A stretch of DNA of 64,000 nt from Anastatus disparis (lineage: Eukaryota > Arthropoda > Insecta > Hymenoptera > Eupelmidae). The number at the start of each line of letters is the position of its first letter. The first letter of the stretch is position 1. The notes under the pieces were generated by a model. It saw only the letters and a program-made list of their open reading frames with translations, ran no database searches and was not told the origin of the DNA. Positions 21,472 to 34,146 of this stretch are shown here, in pieces. The stretch spans positions 1,190,001 to 1,254,000 of the forward strand of contig JAFFSR010000347.1 of assembly GCA_017163975.1 (NCBI GenBank), read 5' to 3'. The translations under genes and the position numbers were made by a program.

Positions 21472-21654
21472 TGTTCAAAGTGTGAAGTTAATAAAATAAA
21501 TATCTTAAGAAAGTAGCCTACAGTAGTAGTATAACGGAGACTCATAATTTTAAAGGTAAGTAATCTATAAAAATATTTGACTTGTATTTGTGAATTTCAC
21601 TATAAAAAATAATATGTTTAAAATAAATATTTTGTTAAAACAAATAAATGTTAA
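21472..21654. other. AT-rich spacer carrying a 35-bp repeat
   Basis: 21621-21655 is repeated exactly at 22172-22206, on the other side of the family-C element. Confidence 0.7.
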
Positions 21655-22172
21655 TTAAGGTGGCTCCAGCGATTTTTGATAAAAAATAGGATGTTTAATA
21701 AAAAAATACCATGAAAAGTAGAAGTCATTACGATTTCAAAGCAATTTTGAAAATATAAGGTCAACACCCAAATTTGAGAGAAAAAAATTATTAAAATTTA
21801 GAAATTTAACACGTGCTCTTACGGCAAAAATAGCATTTATGCTTATAACTCATTAATAAAATTATATTTTTTTGTGAACCAAACATGAAATTGTAGATTT
21901 TTTATTACAAATTTAAATAAATTAAGAATACGTCATGTCATCAGTGAAATAAAAAATATTTTAAAAATTGATGAAAATTGATATGATTACAACGTTGTCG
22001 GGCGTGAATTGCCAATATTTGTTGTCAACTAATAAAATTTAATACAAATAATAAATATAGGAATCGATTGAAAACATTTTTTTTTAAATTTAACTAAAAG
22101 AAAAAAAATTTATTTTGTCCTTTTTGTCGGGGTCCCAGCTTGATACGGCACCAAACGCTGGAGCCACCTTGA
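21655..22172. mobile_element. TTAA element family C, copy 1
   Basis: 518 bp with ends TTAAGGTGGCTCCAGCG and CGCTGGAGCCACCTTGA (TTAA mutated to TTGA). Body words AAGCAATTTTGAAAATATAAG and GCTTGATACGGCACCAAACG are shared with 36284-36642. Flanked by a 35-bp exact direct repeat, far longer than a 4-bp target duplication. Confidence 0.8.
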
Positions 22173-22206
22173 AATAAATATTTTGTTAAAACAAATAAAT
22201 GTTAAT

Positions 22207-23164
22207 TTTTTTAATTAAATATTAAATTAGATCAACTTAATATTTTATAAATTCTGTAAAACGCAACAATTTCGTCAAACTATTACCACAAATTAATATT
22301 GAATTGATAAAATTAAATATTTTTTTAGTTTAATTAATTATTTTAGCTATGAAGTAAAAACACAAAATAATTATTTGATTCTTTGATTCTTTCAATTAAA
22401 TCTTTTTATTTAGAACAATTACATATTTTATTGATATATTACAATTAAATGTTTGCATTGCAGTAATTGAAATCTTTTTGATTCAAATAAATTTTTTTTC
22501 AGTTTATAGGCATGGTTATTAAAAGAAGCAAGAAAGTATATCTGGCGAAGATTGGCAACGAGAGACAAGAGAAAAAAAAAACGAAAAAAAATCAAACAAG
22601 AATAGATTGCGTTAAAAAAAGAAAATAGACTAAATAGGAAAGAAGAAAGGAAGGCTCTTCTTAAAAAGAAGAAATAAGAAAAGTTTTTAAAACAACAGAA
22701 AAGGTTACAGAACAAAAAATCAAAGCTCTTAGAAAAAAAAATCAAAGATATGAAAAATAAAAATAAACAAATCGAAATAGATTTAACAAATAAAAAAAGA
22801 AGAAGAATTAATTTAAAAAAAATTGAAAATCTTGTAAAATTATTGAAAAAAGGATCATAATTTATTAGCATTATAATTTTTTTCATAAATTGAAAAGATT
22901 ATTATTGAATGAGACCGAGCTGGTATCAACACTTTTTAAAAAAGTATCTCGATTTTTTAATCTATATATTTTTTTAGTATCCTGCCAGTTGTATATGTTA
23001 GTGATTTAATTCAACTATGATTTGGTGTAAGAATTTTTAAAAAAATTATCAATAGATTTTTCTGGAAGAAAATTTATTTAAAAAATTTCCATGTTAATAT
23101 TTGCCCCGCGTCCGGGGTAAGTATTAACGTAAAATTTTTTTATTGTAAAAATGCAATTCAATAA
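22207..23164. other. AT-rich; lysine-rich coding-like fossil at 22540-22860
   Basis: No intact gene. About 22506-22860 on the plus strand is A/G-rich and reads, through several stops and shifts, as a very Lys/Arg/Glu-rich chain (it includes ARKYIWRRLATRDKRKKK). That could be a decayed basic protein or merely purine-rich DNA. The opposite-strand frame (22428-22886) is its F/L/S-rich shadow and I do not call it. Confidence 0.35.
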
Positions 23165-23361
23165 TAATTAAAAATCAGTTCACTCTGTGTCGTCACAGAG
23201 AGTAGACGTGTTTACAGTGGCTCTCTGCGCTTAGTAAACAAAGCGTCTCATAGTTGGCTTAGCATACCGGGCTTCGGCCCCTTCTGTTTCATAACGAGTA
23301 TAACAAATTCAAAAAATTTAACAAATCGTTGAACGATCCAAAAACGATCAATCAACATGAA

Positions 23362-24507
23362 ATGAGTTCAGTTTCAAACCCAATCGTCTCAAAAAATGTC
23401 AGTGCAAACATGATAACAGAAAATAAAGTTAACGGAAAAAATGTAACAAGTGCAAATAGTGAAAGTCAAGTTAGTGTTAACCAGGTTAGTAATGCAAAGA
23501 CAATACAAAGAAATCTCTTCCCAAAAAATGAACAAGGCCTTATATTAGATTGCGTAGAAGGATTAAATCTAACCGACTACACTGTGGCCGTCGGCAACAT
23601 TGTTAAAACACAAAACGTTATTTATTCGTCTAGAATTTCTAGGAATCACGTGAGAATATACTTAACAAGTAAACAACTAGTAGACGATATAACAGATAAA
23701 TACAAGTTTCTAAATATCAACGAACTCAAAGTTCCAATACAATCACTGGTTTCGAAATTAACTAGAATAATTTTGTCAAACGTCTGCCCCAGCATTCCTC
23801 ATTACGTCTTAGAAGACTACTTAGACAATAACAATATAAAGAGAGGTTCTCCGATCATAACTTTAAAAGCAGCCATAACCGACGAAAAATATAAATATGT
23901 GTTGAGTGATCGAAGGCAAGTGTATGTAGAGCCTTCCGATGTATCTAAATTTCTCGAGATGCTTAAAATAAATTATAAAGGGGAAACATTCTTTATATTT
24001 TCCAGCATAGACACAATCAAATGTTTCCTCTGCAAACAAGACGGACATATAGCAAAGACCTGCCAACTTAACAGTCAAGCCTCGGTCTCTCAAATCACAA
24101 ACAATGAAATAACTACAAAAAAAGACGTATCTCAAACAAACAATCCCACGGACCAAGTAAATGAAAAATCTATCCTGCTTAACATCATGGACGCTCCCGA
24201 CTACACAGAAACAATAGCTAACGAAACCAACAACGAGAATACAGTAAATAATAGACAACAAAGTGCAACAAAAATTAATAACTCAATAGACAATCTTACA
24301 CCTGAAATCACCGACGGCAATATGCAAATAGATAACGTGGCCTTCAAAAGACCATATCCCGAGTCTCTAGCATCGTCTCAAACACTAAGCACCACAGAAG
24401 TAATAGTAACGTCAGAAATAGACTCATATTCAGATGCATCTCTCGAAGAGAAAAAAATATCGGACAAAGCCACAAATAAATCCTTAAATAAATCAAAAAA
24501 ATTATAA
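23362..24507 (+). CDS. LINE-1 ORF1, Gag-like RNA-binding protein with CCHC knuckle
   Basis: An uninterrupted frame of 381 residues from the first in-frame ATG at 23362 (the frame is open a little further upstream, without ATG). ORF1 proteins of this kind coat the element RNA and form the particle that ORF2 acts on. A single zinc knuckle of the form C-x2-C-x4-H-x4-C is seen as CFLCKQDGHIAKTC, around residues 217-230. A structured segment with RRM-like character precedes it, and the tail is Asn/Thr-rich and polar, ending in a Lys-rich stretch. It lies about 320 bp upstream of the first ORF2 sequence. It is notable that it is intact while ORF2 is badly broken. Confidence 0.8.
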   Translation: MSSVSNPIVSKNVSANMITENKVNGKNVTSANSESQVSVNQVSNAKTIQRNLFPKNEQGLILDCVEGLNLTDYTVAVGNIVKTQNVIYSSRISRNHVRIYLTSKQLVDDITDKYKFLNINELKVPIQSLVSKLTRIILSNVCPSIPHYVLEDYLDNNNIKRGSPIITLKAAITDEKYKYVLSDRRQVYVEPSDVSKFLEMLKINYKGETFFIFSSIDTIKCFLCKQDGHIAKTCQLNSQASVSQITNNEITTKKDVSQTNNPTDQVNEKSILLNIMDAPDYTETIANETNNENTVNNRQQSATKINNSIDNLTPEITDGNMQIDNVAFKRPYPESLASSQTLSTTEVIVTSEIDSYSDASLEEKKISDKATNKSLNKSKKL

Positions 24508-24829
24508 AAAAAACTCAAAATTTCCAACTTTTCAAACACCCCGCCTAACTTGGACAAATACCTTTTACCACTCGAAAAAATAGTAAATGATTAACAACAA
24601 GAATTTCCGATAGTTTTTTAAATTTGAAGAGCTTCATCGACAAAACCTACACCAGGCAACACATCATCGAGATAGCTAAGGAGCACACAACGAACCAAGT
24701 CGACCTAAAAAATATGCTCAAAACTCTTTACCCCTATCTCGAACCTAAGAAATAAAAATCAGATTCACCAAGATTATGAAAAAATCAGATCAAGAAATAG
24801 CTAAAGAGCATCCTCCAAACCAATAATGA

Positions 24830-27800
24830 AACACCAACACAACAAAAATAATAAAACAGAAAAAATACAACAGAATAATTCTTCAATGGAATATCAACGG
24901 ATACTTTAGACATTTGGAAAATCTGCAGAAATTAATATACGAAAGACACCCAGATTTATTAGGCCTTCAGAAGACCCATTTTAAACTTGACAATCATGCC
25001 AATTCCAGAGGCTACAAATGCTTCCACAATAACAGACTTTCTAGCCATGTAAGTAGAGGAGTGGCAACCTATATTAAAAACCACATCTACAGTGAAGAAA
25101 TCCCTCTAGATACAAACTTAGAAGCAGTTGCTGTCGAATGTTATCTTCAAAACAGAATTATTATATGCAATGTTTACCTACCCAACAGCCAACAGCTAAC
25201 ATCAGATAGCTTAGCAAAGTTGAAATCACAACTACCATCACCCTATATAGTTATAGGAGACTTTAATGCCCACAATACAAATTGCGGCTCAGGAAACACA
25301 GACAGAAGAGGTAAAATAGTGGAAGAGTGGATGGAAGAAGCTTACCTAAACATAGTAAATCTGGGACTTCCCACCCACTTCAACTCCTCCGATGATACTG
25401 AAAGTATCATAGATTTAGCAATAGCCACCGCAGACATCACGGAGAATCTTGACTGGGAAGTTTGTGACGATCTTCACAATAGCGATCATTATCCTATTTT
25501 GTTACACGTTTGCTTAAGTTCGATTAGCAGTCAACAAGAAAATAATTCATCATACGATCCATGGAATTTCACGAAGGCGGATTGGAATCTATACAAATCA
25601 GAAGTGGATAATTACATCCAAAAGTTGAATGATCCATCTCAACTCACCAACCCAAATATAGGCTTATTAATCGACAACCTCAATAATATAATACTTTCAG
25701 CTGCTGAAACTAGCGTTCCAAAATGCAGTAACAAGCACAACAAAAATCAAACTCCATGGTGGAATGAGGAATATTCCAACGATTGCATGGAGTCTAAACA
25801 CGCCTTCAATAAAAAGAAAGCCATCTACAAAAGAACTATATAGGAAACTAAAAGAAAATGCTGGCTAGACTTTGTCCAATCACTCAATTCAAACTCACCC
25901 GTCTCACTCATATGGAACAAAATCCAAAGAGTACAAGGCAAACACAAATCAAGAATAATTTCTACTTTAATAGACGAAGACAACCAAATAATCCAAGAAA
26001 CAACAAATAATAAGTTCGCTTCCACCTTTTCAAAAAACTCCTGCAATATCAACTATAACTAAGAATTTTCAGAGTTCGAAAATAATTACAACTCCACTCA
26101 AGATAAATGATGACATTCCGGATACCCCTTTATTAAACGCTCCAATAGATGTAAATGAAATAACTCAAACACTCAACAACTGCAAAAACTCTAGTGTTGG
26201 TCCCGATGCTATTCATAATATCTTACTAAAAAACCTTCCTCTTTCGGCCATTGAATACATCCACAAAATATTTAAAATTATCTGGTTACACAACATATTT
26301 CCGACTCAGTGGAGACTAGCCACAATAATACCGATCAACAAACCTGGCAAAGACTCTTCATCTCCTAAAAACTACAGACCTATATCTCTGACTTGCAACA
26401 TTTGCAAGCTCATGGAAAAAATAGTAAACAAAAGATTAAAAACCTACCTCGAATCTAAAAATTACTTCTCTTAACTTCAAAGCGGCTTCAGTCAAAACAA
26501 ATCCACCATCGAATACCTTATTTTATTAGAATCTAAAATTTACAACGCATTCAGAAAGAACCTACACTTGGCAGCAGTATCACTGGATGTAGAAAAGGCC
26601 TATGAAAGCATATAAAAAGACAGAATGATCCACCTTCTTAAAAAACTTATAAGTGGCCATATTCTCGCATTCATAGAAAATTTCCTAAAGGACAGGCTCA
26701 TTCAGATAAAAGTGAACAATGTATTCTCAGACGGATTACCTCAAGAAAACGGAGTCCCACAGGGATCGATAATCAGTGTCACTCTTTTCCTGATAGCTAT
26801 AAATGAGCTTACAACTTGCATCGAAACCCCAACTAGATTCTGCTTATTTGCCGATGATCTGACAATATACACTACACTGAAAAGACTTTCAAATCACTGA
26901 AAACATTCTGCAGAACACACTAAACAATATCTTTTCATGGTCTACAACTGCCGGCTTCAAATTCTCCCCAACTGAAACCAACTATATTATTTTCTGAACT
27001 AAACAAGATGACGTCAAGATAACTCTCAATTTGAACAATCAACAAATACAAAAGGTCGAAGAAATTAAAATAGTAGGGCTCATCTTTAATAGAAAACTAA
27101 CATGGAAAAACCACATTAAACATTTGAAATACGAAGCCCACAATAGATTAAAAATAATAAAAACCTTAGCAGCTAAAACCTGGGGAGCGGACCAATCCAT
27201 TTTACTAAACACAAAGCCACAGTGCTATCGAAAATAGGTTACGGGTGTATAATTTACGGCTCTTCAAAACACGCAAACTCCCTGGAACCTATCCACGATA
27301 AAGGCATCAAGATTGCACTAGGAGCTTATCATACCAGCCCTACCACCAGCTTACTGGCCAAGAGTAACATGACTCCACTAAGCTATAGAAGAATCAAATT
27401 GATGGCTAAGTACGCTTGCAAAATAGCCTCACTACCAGACAACTTAGCCTACTCCATTATATTCGAAAACGAAGACGTGGCCCTCCAAGACTTCATTAGT
27501 GGACCTACTCCGTTTACAAACAGACTTTACAATACCTTAATAGACACCAACATAACTATTCCAGAAATCATCACACAAACATATAAGCCACACCCCATAG
27601 ATATACTACAAACCATCCACACAAATCAAAATAATGAAACAGAAGTAACTGAATTCAATCTTATCTATACCTGTTGTTACAATTCAAACAACATAATCGG
27701 TATTTCAATAATGTCTAAAGACAACAATATACAGTTTTCTATTCCACATTCATACTTCATAGAATTCGCTAACTATTGGGCATTAATAAAAGCCATAGAA

Positions 27801-28360
27801 ATAATAGAAAGCTCAGAGAACACAAGTTGGAAAATATTTACAAACTCGGCTCACCTTATCAATAATATTAGCAAGCTTTACTCGATCAACACCTTAGTAA
27901 AACAAATTCAACACAAAATAATTCAATTAAGCAACAAACAAATAGTAATCACAAGACACTCAATAGATGATAACAACATTTCCGCTCAGCAAATACTTCA
28001 AACAACCATTGAAACTATTCTGTCAGACAACCAGACACCAAGCCTCCCATTACCATCAAGAATAGCAGTTAATATCAAATCAATAATTGACCTCTGGAAC
28101 AACAGCTGGAAAAACGGCAAACACACATACCTTCATACTATAAAAGACAACATCTACACTAAAAGCCCCACACATAATCTCAATAGAAAAGAACAAACAA
28201 TTATCACAAGAATCCGCCTAAACCCTAGCAAACTCACTCATCCTACCTACTCAACAAAAATAAATATGTAACTTATGCAATATCCCTTTATTCATAGAAC
28301 ATCTAATCTGCACATGCCCAAACTTCACTACATCAAGACAACATCATAACATAACTGGAA
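24830..28360 (+). pseudogene. LINE-1 ORF2: endonuclease, RT, RNase H remnant
   Basis: The endonuclease motifs LQWNING (24881), GDFNAH (near 25255) and SDHYPI (near 25484) are present. A stop at 25841 (YKRTI then TAG), a frame change before the RT, stops near 26473 and 26612, and a shift after 26898 break the chain. RT motifs are clear: NYRPISL, GVPQGSI and an intact LFADDLTIY. After the RT come an RNase H-like segment, in which the active-site words are degraded (FTNSAHLI where TDS is expected), and a terminal C-x2-C ... H-x4-C cluster (ICNLCNIP, EHLICTCPN) reached only by another frame change near 28262. It cannot be expressed as one enzyme. Confidence 0.88.
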
Positions 28361-28640
28361 ACATCAAAACATTACTCAACCTACAAGACAATGTAAAAAA
28401 AGTGTTGAAGTTTTTAAAATCAATCAATATGTATAATGTAATTTAAGTGCTAAGGTATTTTTATTCAAATGAACTCTCATTCTATACAACTGTTATAATG
28501 TATTATTGTACCATTCTATGTAATCAAACATATACCTGGCGCACTCCGGTCAAATACAACCCATAACTGAAAATTCATTAAATTTGATGTATAAAAATTT
28601 TTTCTTTTTGAAATAAAAGCGTATGTAAATTATTAAAAGC

Positions 28641-28818
28641 AAAATTGTATCGGTGTTACAACTAGAGTACCAAACGTGTATTAACCTACGCTAAGAGGTT
28701 AGAGATGGAAACGTTATTTACAAATTTGTACTGAATAAAAAGTAATGTCTTTATAATTCAAAAGTAAAAGTTATAATGAAAATTTTGTAATCTAACTCAT
28801 GATTGAGTAAATTGAAAA
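28641..28818. other. No gene recognised
   Basis: Short AT-rich spacer between LINE-1 and a truncated family-A element. Confidence 0.5.
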
Positions 28819-29170
28819 TTAAGAGGAGGTCACGTATCTCTGTCCTTTTCTAATCAAAGAAATGATTTTTTTACAAAAACTAATAACTTTATCAAAAAAT
28901 GAAGAGAAAGCCGCATCTTGCATCAAAAAAGCAATATTTTCTTTGATAAGAAAAAATTAATTTTATTGCTTCGTTTTTAAGAAAACCTTGAAAAACCAAA
29001 TTGTTCACCCTAACCTCTATGATTTAAGTTTTTCAAGGTTTTCTTGAAAATGAAGCAATTAAATTAATTCTTTCTTATCAAAGAAAATATTGCTTTTTTT
29101 ATTACGAGATGCGGCTTTCTCTTCATTTTTTGATAAAGTTATTAGTTTCTGTAGAAAAACTCAATTTTTT
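28819..29170. mobile_element. TTAA foldback family A, truncated
   Basis: Starts TTAAGAGGAGGTCACGTATC, as in 2662-3050, and follows that element through both arms. It diverges at about 29165 after GAAAAACTCAATT, so the last ~30 bp and the closing TTAA are missing. Confidence 0.85.
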
Positions 29171-29315
29171 ACTAAATATAAATAGCGTTCAATTTTAAAA
29201 GTAATTAGAAAATAAGATTTATAATTAAAAATGTTAAAAGCTAAAATTTGAGTATTCAAAAATATTTCTTTTTGTAATTTTCTTGGCTATAAAATAAGAA
29301 CATAAATTAAAACAA

Positions 29316-29582
29316 ATGAGTAGACTTACAAGGAGAGTGTCAGGGTATTGGGATGCCGATCCTGCTCAAATTTTGGGAGATGATTTTGGATGTAGAAATA
29401 TGAAAAAAGTCAAGGTACTAGACTCTAACGCTCAATATTTCTCTAGTTACAGGCAAATAAAGAAAATCACTATAAAAGTTACTAGATTTTCAAACGCTTA
29501 TAATTCATTAGCATTGATAGCTAGAAGCCTAAACCTTTTTTTTAAAATGGAAGTTGAACTTATCTTTTCGAATTATCACTAA
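29316..29582 (+). CDS. Unrecognised 88-codon open frame
   Basis: An ATG with A at -3 opens 88 codons up to a TAA adjoining the copia LTR. The N-terminal half (RRVSGYWDADPAQILGDDFG) has a less biased composition than chance frames in this DNA. I recognise no domain, signal peptide or membrane segment. It could be an exon of something larger or a chance frame. If the LTR at 29588 belongs to a tandem copia copy, this stretch would instead be the antisense of its leader. Confidence 0.2.
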   Translation: MSRLTRRVSGYWDADPAQILGDDFGCRNMKKVKVLDSNAQYFSSYRQIKKITIKVTRFSNAYNSLALIARSLNLFFKMEVELIFSNYH

Positions 29583-29587
29583 TACCA

Positions 29588-29923
29588 TGTAGGGATTAGA
29601 GGTTTTGTGTTCCAGGATCGGAAAGAAAACTCTTTTATTTATAATATTAAATTGGTTGATATGTATTCTAAATTATATTAAGTACAGTAATGTTCTTTCT
29701 TTATTATAAATGGCTGAGCATAACTTTGCATATGCTATTGTAAAGAGCTTGTCTTTATCGCTACATGGCGCTTGCTAGACTCTGTTCAACATACTGCTTG
29801 AGCTTGACTAGACCCTCTCTTTATCAGCTGATTTGCTGAATCGTATGTATGGTCGAGTACGCATTTGCCGACGGATATCTATACGCATACAAATGAAAGA
29901 CGCAACATTTACATATTACAACA
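29588..29923 (-). repeat. Copia LTR (single copy in the window)
   Basis: 336 bp, beginning TGTTGTAATATG and ending CCCTACA on the minus strand, with the purine-rich tract directly upstream. It contains AATAAA-like signals (TTATAATAAAGAAAG). Immediately beyond its end the minus strand reads TGGTATTAGTGAT, which resembles the copia primer-binding site and would normally follow a 5' LTR. Confidence 0.7.
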
Positions 29924-29987
29924 CGCTTCCTTAAATCTGCGGCTTTTACTTCTTTTATTTTGTATTCCATTTCGCTTTTACATACTT

Positions 29988-32900
29988 TTAAATTAATCTT
30001 AATTCTTTTCTGTTTTTACCAAATTTTTCTTTACATAGACCTTTGGTTAATATATCTGCTATATTTTTATCAGTTTCAATTTTAACAATATCTATTACTC
30101 CATTTTCATAATTTTCATTAATATAATGATATTGCACTTCAATGTGCTTCGAATTTTTTGTAAGATTACCAAATTTACCTATAGCTATCGCACCAGAATT
30201 ATCTTCATGAATTTTAATTGGTCTATCTATATTCAATTCAAATGCATCATTTAATAAATCTTTTATAAATAATATTTCTGTCACTGTTTCTGACATAGCA
30301 ATGTATTCAGCGAAAGTTGAATTTTTTGTAACAGTTTTCTATTTATGAGTTTTCCAATAGACTACATTACCAAATACTCTAATGACAAATCCTGTTGTGG
30401 ATTTCCTATCAATATGATCACCTGCGTAGCCTGAATCGACCATACAATCTAATTTTTCTTTCTTTATATTATTATAATAAGTTAATTTTAAGTCTTTAGT
30501 TTTATATAAATATTTCAGTATTCTTTAAGCATACTTAAAATGTGTTTCGTTGTAACAACTTTGATATCTACTTAAATAATCAACACTGTATGATATATCA
30601 GGTCTTGTCCCTGTACTTATGTATAAAAGTTCGCCTATTAAATTTCTATAACTAATTCTTTCATCTATTTCAGTTGCTTGTTCAAGTTTTAAACTTGTTT
30701 CTATCGGAGTTCCATAGAGCTTTGCATTTTCTAAATGATATTTCACAGCCAATGATTCAATATATTTTTGTTGACTTAAAGTCATTACACCTTTTTCTTT
30801 ATCATGATTAATATCAATTCCAATATATCCTGTTATTCCACCTAAATCTTTCATTGCAAATCTTTGCATTAACTTTGTTTTTATTTCCTTGATCTTGCTT
30901 TTATCTTTACAACATATTAAAATATTATCTACAAATACCAACATATATATAGGATCATTGCTTGTGTTATTTACATATAAACAATAGTCATGATTGCTTC
31001 TAACAAAACCTAATTTTTCAACATAGTTATTAAATGTTTTATACCATGCTCGTGGACTTTCTCTAAGACCATAGAGTGCCTTTTGGAGTTTACATACTTT
31101 ATTTTCTCCAGTTTCATAACCTTTTGGTTCGTAAATATAAACTTCTGATTTTTCTGTACCATTGAGAAATGCTGTCTCAACGTCCATTTGTTCTATATCT
31201 AAATTATTTACACAACAATAGCCTAACAAAGTTTGCATTTTTCCTACTGAAGAGTATACATTTTCTAAATATTCTTTTTGCTGAAAGCCTTTTACTACTA
31301 ATCTAGCTTTATAAGAATCATCCCTTTTTCTTTTAAATATCCATTTAAGATCAATTATTTTCTTATCTTTAGGTTTATCTACAATAGTCCATGTTTTATT
31401 TTTGTTTAAACTATTAATTTGAGAATTCATAGCCTTTTGCCATTCTTTACTTTCTATGGAGTTTATCGCCTCCTCGAATGTATTCGGTACATTAGCGTTT
31501 ACATAGTTTACATATATATAATGCGTTATTGGGTTACCATATCTTTCTATAGGACTTTTCTTTCTCGTTGAAGTTTTTTCAACTTCTAAATTATCTTTTC
31601 GTTTTTTAAATCTTTTATTTACTTTGCCAGAATCATTATTTATTTTATTATTAGAATTTGAGTTTTCACTATCATAATTTTCATTATCATTTATTTCATT
31701 TTCATCTACTTCATTTTCAGAATTTGTTTTACTTTTACAACTTCCATTTTCTAAATTTAATTCAATGTAATTTTCATCATTTTGTTCAGTACAAATTAAT
31801 TCTGTATCTTCTTCAATTACTTTAACATGTCTGGCATTTATAACTTTATTATCAATTAAAACTCTATAACCATTATGTGCATAACCTACAAGTATACCTA
31901 ATTTAGCTTTATCGCCCCATTTACTTTTTTTTAATACTTCTGGTATCCATATATTTTCAAATGTTTTACATCAGGTTTTGATTTTAAAAGTATTTCGTAT
32001 GGAGTTTTATTTTCATGTGTGTTGGCTATTACAATAGTACGGTTTTTTTAATAAGAAACTGTTTTCATTACTTCTGGCCAATACCTTATAGGTATCTTGG
32101 CTTCTCTTACTAAACATCTGCCTATATCCATAGCTGATCTATTAAATCTTTCCGCTACTCCATTTAAGGACGTAGAGTAGAGAAGGTAATAATTCAATTC
32201 CTTTATATTTAATAAATTTATAAATTTCTTGATTTAAATACTCTTTACCATTATCACATTGCAACTTTCTTACTCTTTTATTAAATTGATTTTCAACCAA
32301 ATTTACGTATTCTATAAAACATCCTGCTGTTTCAGCTTTACTTTTAATACAATAAACTCTACTACATTTACTATAATCGTCTATAAACGTTAAAAAATAT
32401 CTTTCTCCACTATAACCAGCTGTGCTGTGTGGACCATTTAAATCTGTATGAATTAATTCGAAAATGACAGTAGATCTAATTTTCTTATTTTCAAACGGTA
32501 CATTAGCCATTTTACTTTGAATACAGTTTGCACATTTCATATTATTATTTTCTAATTTATCTGGTAAACCATTCAATAATTTTTCATTAACTAATTTATT
32601 TAAATATTGAAAATTTACATGGCCTAATGCTCTGTGCCATTTTTCTTTATCTGTTAATTTTACCGTATTTGCATAAACATTTTCATTATATTTATCTATA
32701 AAGCTTTTCATTAAATACAAATTATTTATTTTTTCTGCTACAGCTACTAATTCTCTATTTTTATTGTAAATTTTTGCTGTTTGATTTCTCGATACAATTG
32801 TGTTATTTATAGTTATTTTAGGAAAACTTAACAAATTTCTACTCAATTCTTTTACATAATAAACATTCTTAAGATCAACTTTCTTTTCATAATAATAAGT

Positions 32901-33113
32901 TTTAAAATACGTTATGATATTACCAATTTTAGTAGCTTTTAATATTTTTCCATCTGGCAATTTTACATTAACTGGTCCTTTTAATACAATAAATTTTTCA
33001 AAATAACTATCGTTATTAACTATATGGTCAGTACAACCACTATCTAAAAGCCAGTTTATTTCATTTTTATTTTCGTAAATTTCTGTTTCTTTTACCTCAT
33101 TATGGTTTACCAT
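29988..33113 (-). pseudogene. Copia pol: protease, integrase, RT, RNase H
   Basis: Reading down the minus strand: protease with WLLDSGCTDHI (near 33060); integrase zinc region WHRALGHVNF with CANC, then the first two catalytic Asp in HTDLNGPH and QCDNGKEY. After a frameshift near 32165 comes the Glu region (NGVAERFNRS). An unassigned hinge follows. RT (31430 to about 30525) contains LDIEQMDVETAFLNG and KALYGLRESPRAWY, but the catalytic box reads VFVDNIL where family members have Y-V-D-D, so the second Asp is lost. RNase H (30296-29988) ends with EDNSGAIAI and KHIEVQYHYI. A stop and a shift separate RT from RNase H. Not functional. Confidence 0.9.
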
Positions 33114-33242
33114 CGTTACCCATGATTCTGCATTGCGGTTGTCGTTACGTTGACTCGAAGATTCTTCTCTTGGCTGAATTGATCTGTTCTGTCCATAGCC
33201 TCGTTGTGAATACCCCCTTAAATTTGATCGTGGAAATCCTCG

Positions 33243-34146
33243 TTAAAATCCTCGTTGACCATGACCTTTGTTGTAGTAGGCTCTTCTACCTTGACTGGTA
33301 TGCATTTCTCTGCCTTGGTTGAGTTGTGGCGCTCTCCAACAATCTTTCTTGTTGTGGCCTTCTTTCCCACAATTAAAACATTGTCCTTTTGTTTTTATGC
33401 TGAAAGTGCTGACATTTCTTTTATTTTCACTTTCAGGTCTTGTCATATTTTTTTCTTGAATTTTGGACTTTGCATATTCTACTGTCCTTTGCTCTTCTGG
33501 TATGACATCTATAAAGTCACCAATAAAACTGTAACTGGGTGGCAGTGTTTTTATTATATATCTTATCTTTTCTTGTTCATTTAAAGTTCCACCAGCTGCT
33601 TTAAACTTATTACAGGCTTGTTCAAAATCTACAAAAAAATCTTCAACTTTGTCATAATTCTTCAATTTTACATCTTCTAATTTACTTCTACATATTATTT
33701 GTAGAGCTGTAGATTTTTTAGAATACATACTGTCTAGCTTTTTTAATATTTGAAATGTTGTATTGCATTCTCTAATATACTCTAATTGTTTATCTGATAT
33801 CGAGCTTATCAGTATATTTTTTCCTTTAAATCTGCTTTTTTACAAGCATCTTGATTATCTGCTGCATTTGATTCTCTTGTTGCTTGCTCTTTACACTCTT
33901 TATATTCTAAAATATTTAATAGTCTGAATTCCCAGCTAGAATAATTGCATCCATCAAAAATGGAAATATAAACCTCATCAATTTTTACTTGCTTAGCAAT
34001 TTCTCTTTCTTTGTCTAATTTTATATTTTTTTATCAATTTCTTTTACTGCACTTGACACCTTTTTCAATTCTCTGAGGAAAATTTTTCTCAAACGATTTC
34101 TTTCTTCTTTAATGAGCACTATATTTTCAGCTTTTGTCTGTTTCAT
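33243..34146 (-). pseudogene. Copia gag with zinc knuckle
   Basis: The minus-strand frame from about 34146 opens with a Lys/Glu-rich segment, is shifted near 34030, continues through FDGCNYSSWEFRLL (a typical copia Gag motif), shifts again near 33810 and runs from 33728 to 33243. That last part holds the helical Gag core and one C-x2-C-x4-H-x4-C knuckle (CFNCGKEGHNKKDC) followed by a Gly/Arg-rich tail. The upstream leader carries repeated ACGTGGT words. Gag would form the particle; here it is broken at least twice. Confidence 0.85.

Larger units (their letters stand above)
23165..28640 (+). mobile_element. Non-LTR retrotransposon LINE-1 (RNase H-bearing type)
   Basis: The order is a GC-richer leader (about 23165-23330), ORF1 with a zinc knuckle, then ORF2 with endonuclease, reverse transcriptase, RNase H-like region and a C-terminal Cys/His cluster, then an AT-rich 3' region ending near AAATAAAAG at about 28612. 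RNase H after RT is typical of the I group and some relatives; I do not assign a clade. The borders are approximate, because I did not find a target duplication or a simple-repeat tail. Confidence 0.85.

Noticed and set aside
22428..22886. 152-codon minus-strand frame rich in F, L and S
   Set aside because: It is the complement of a purine-rich, lysine-coding tract. The composition explains the openness and no domain is visible.
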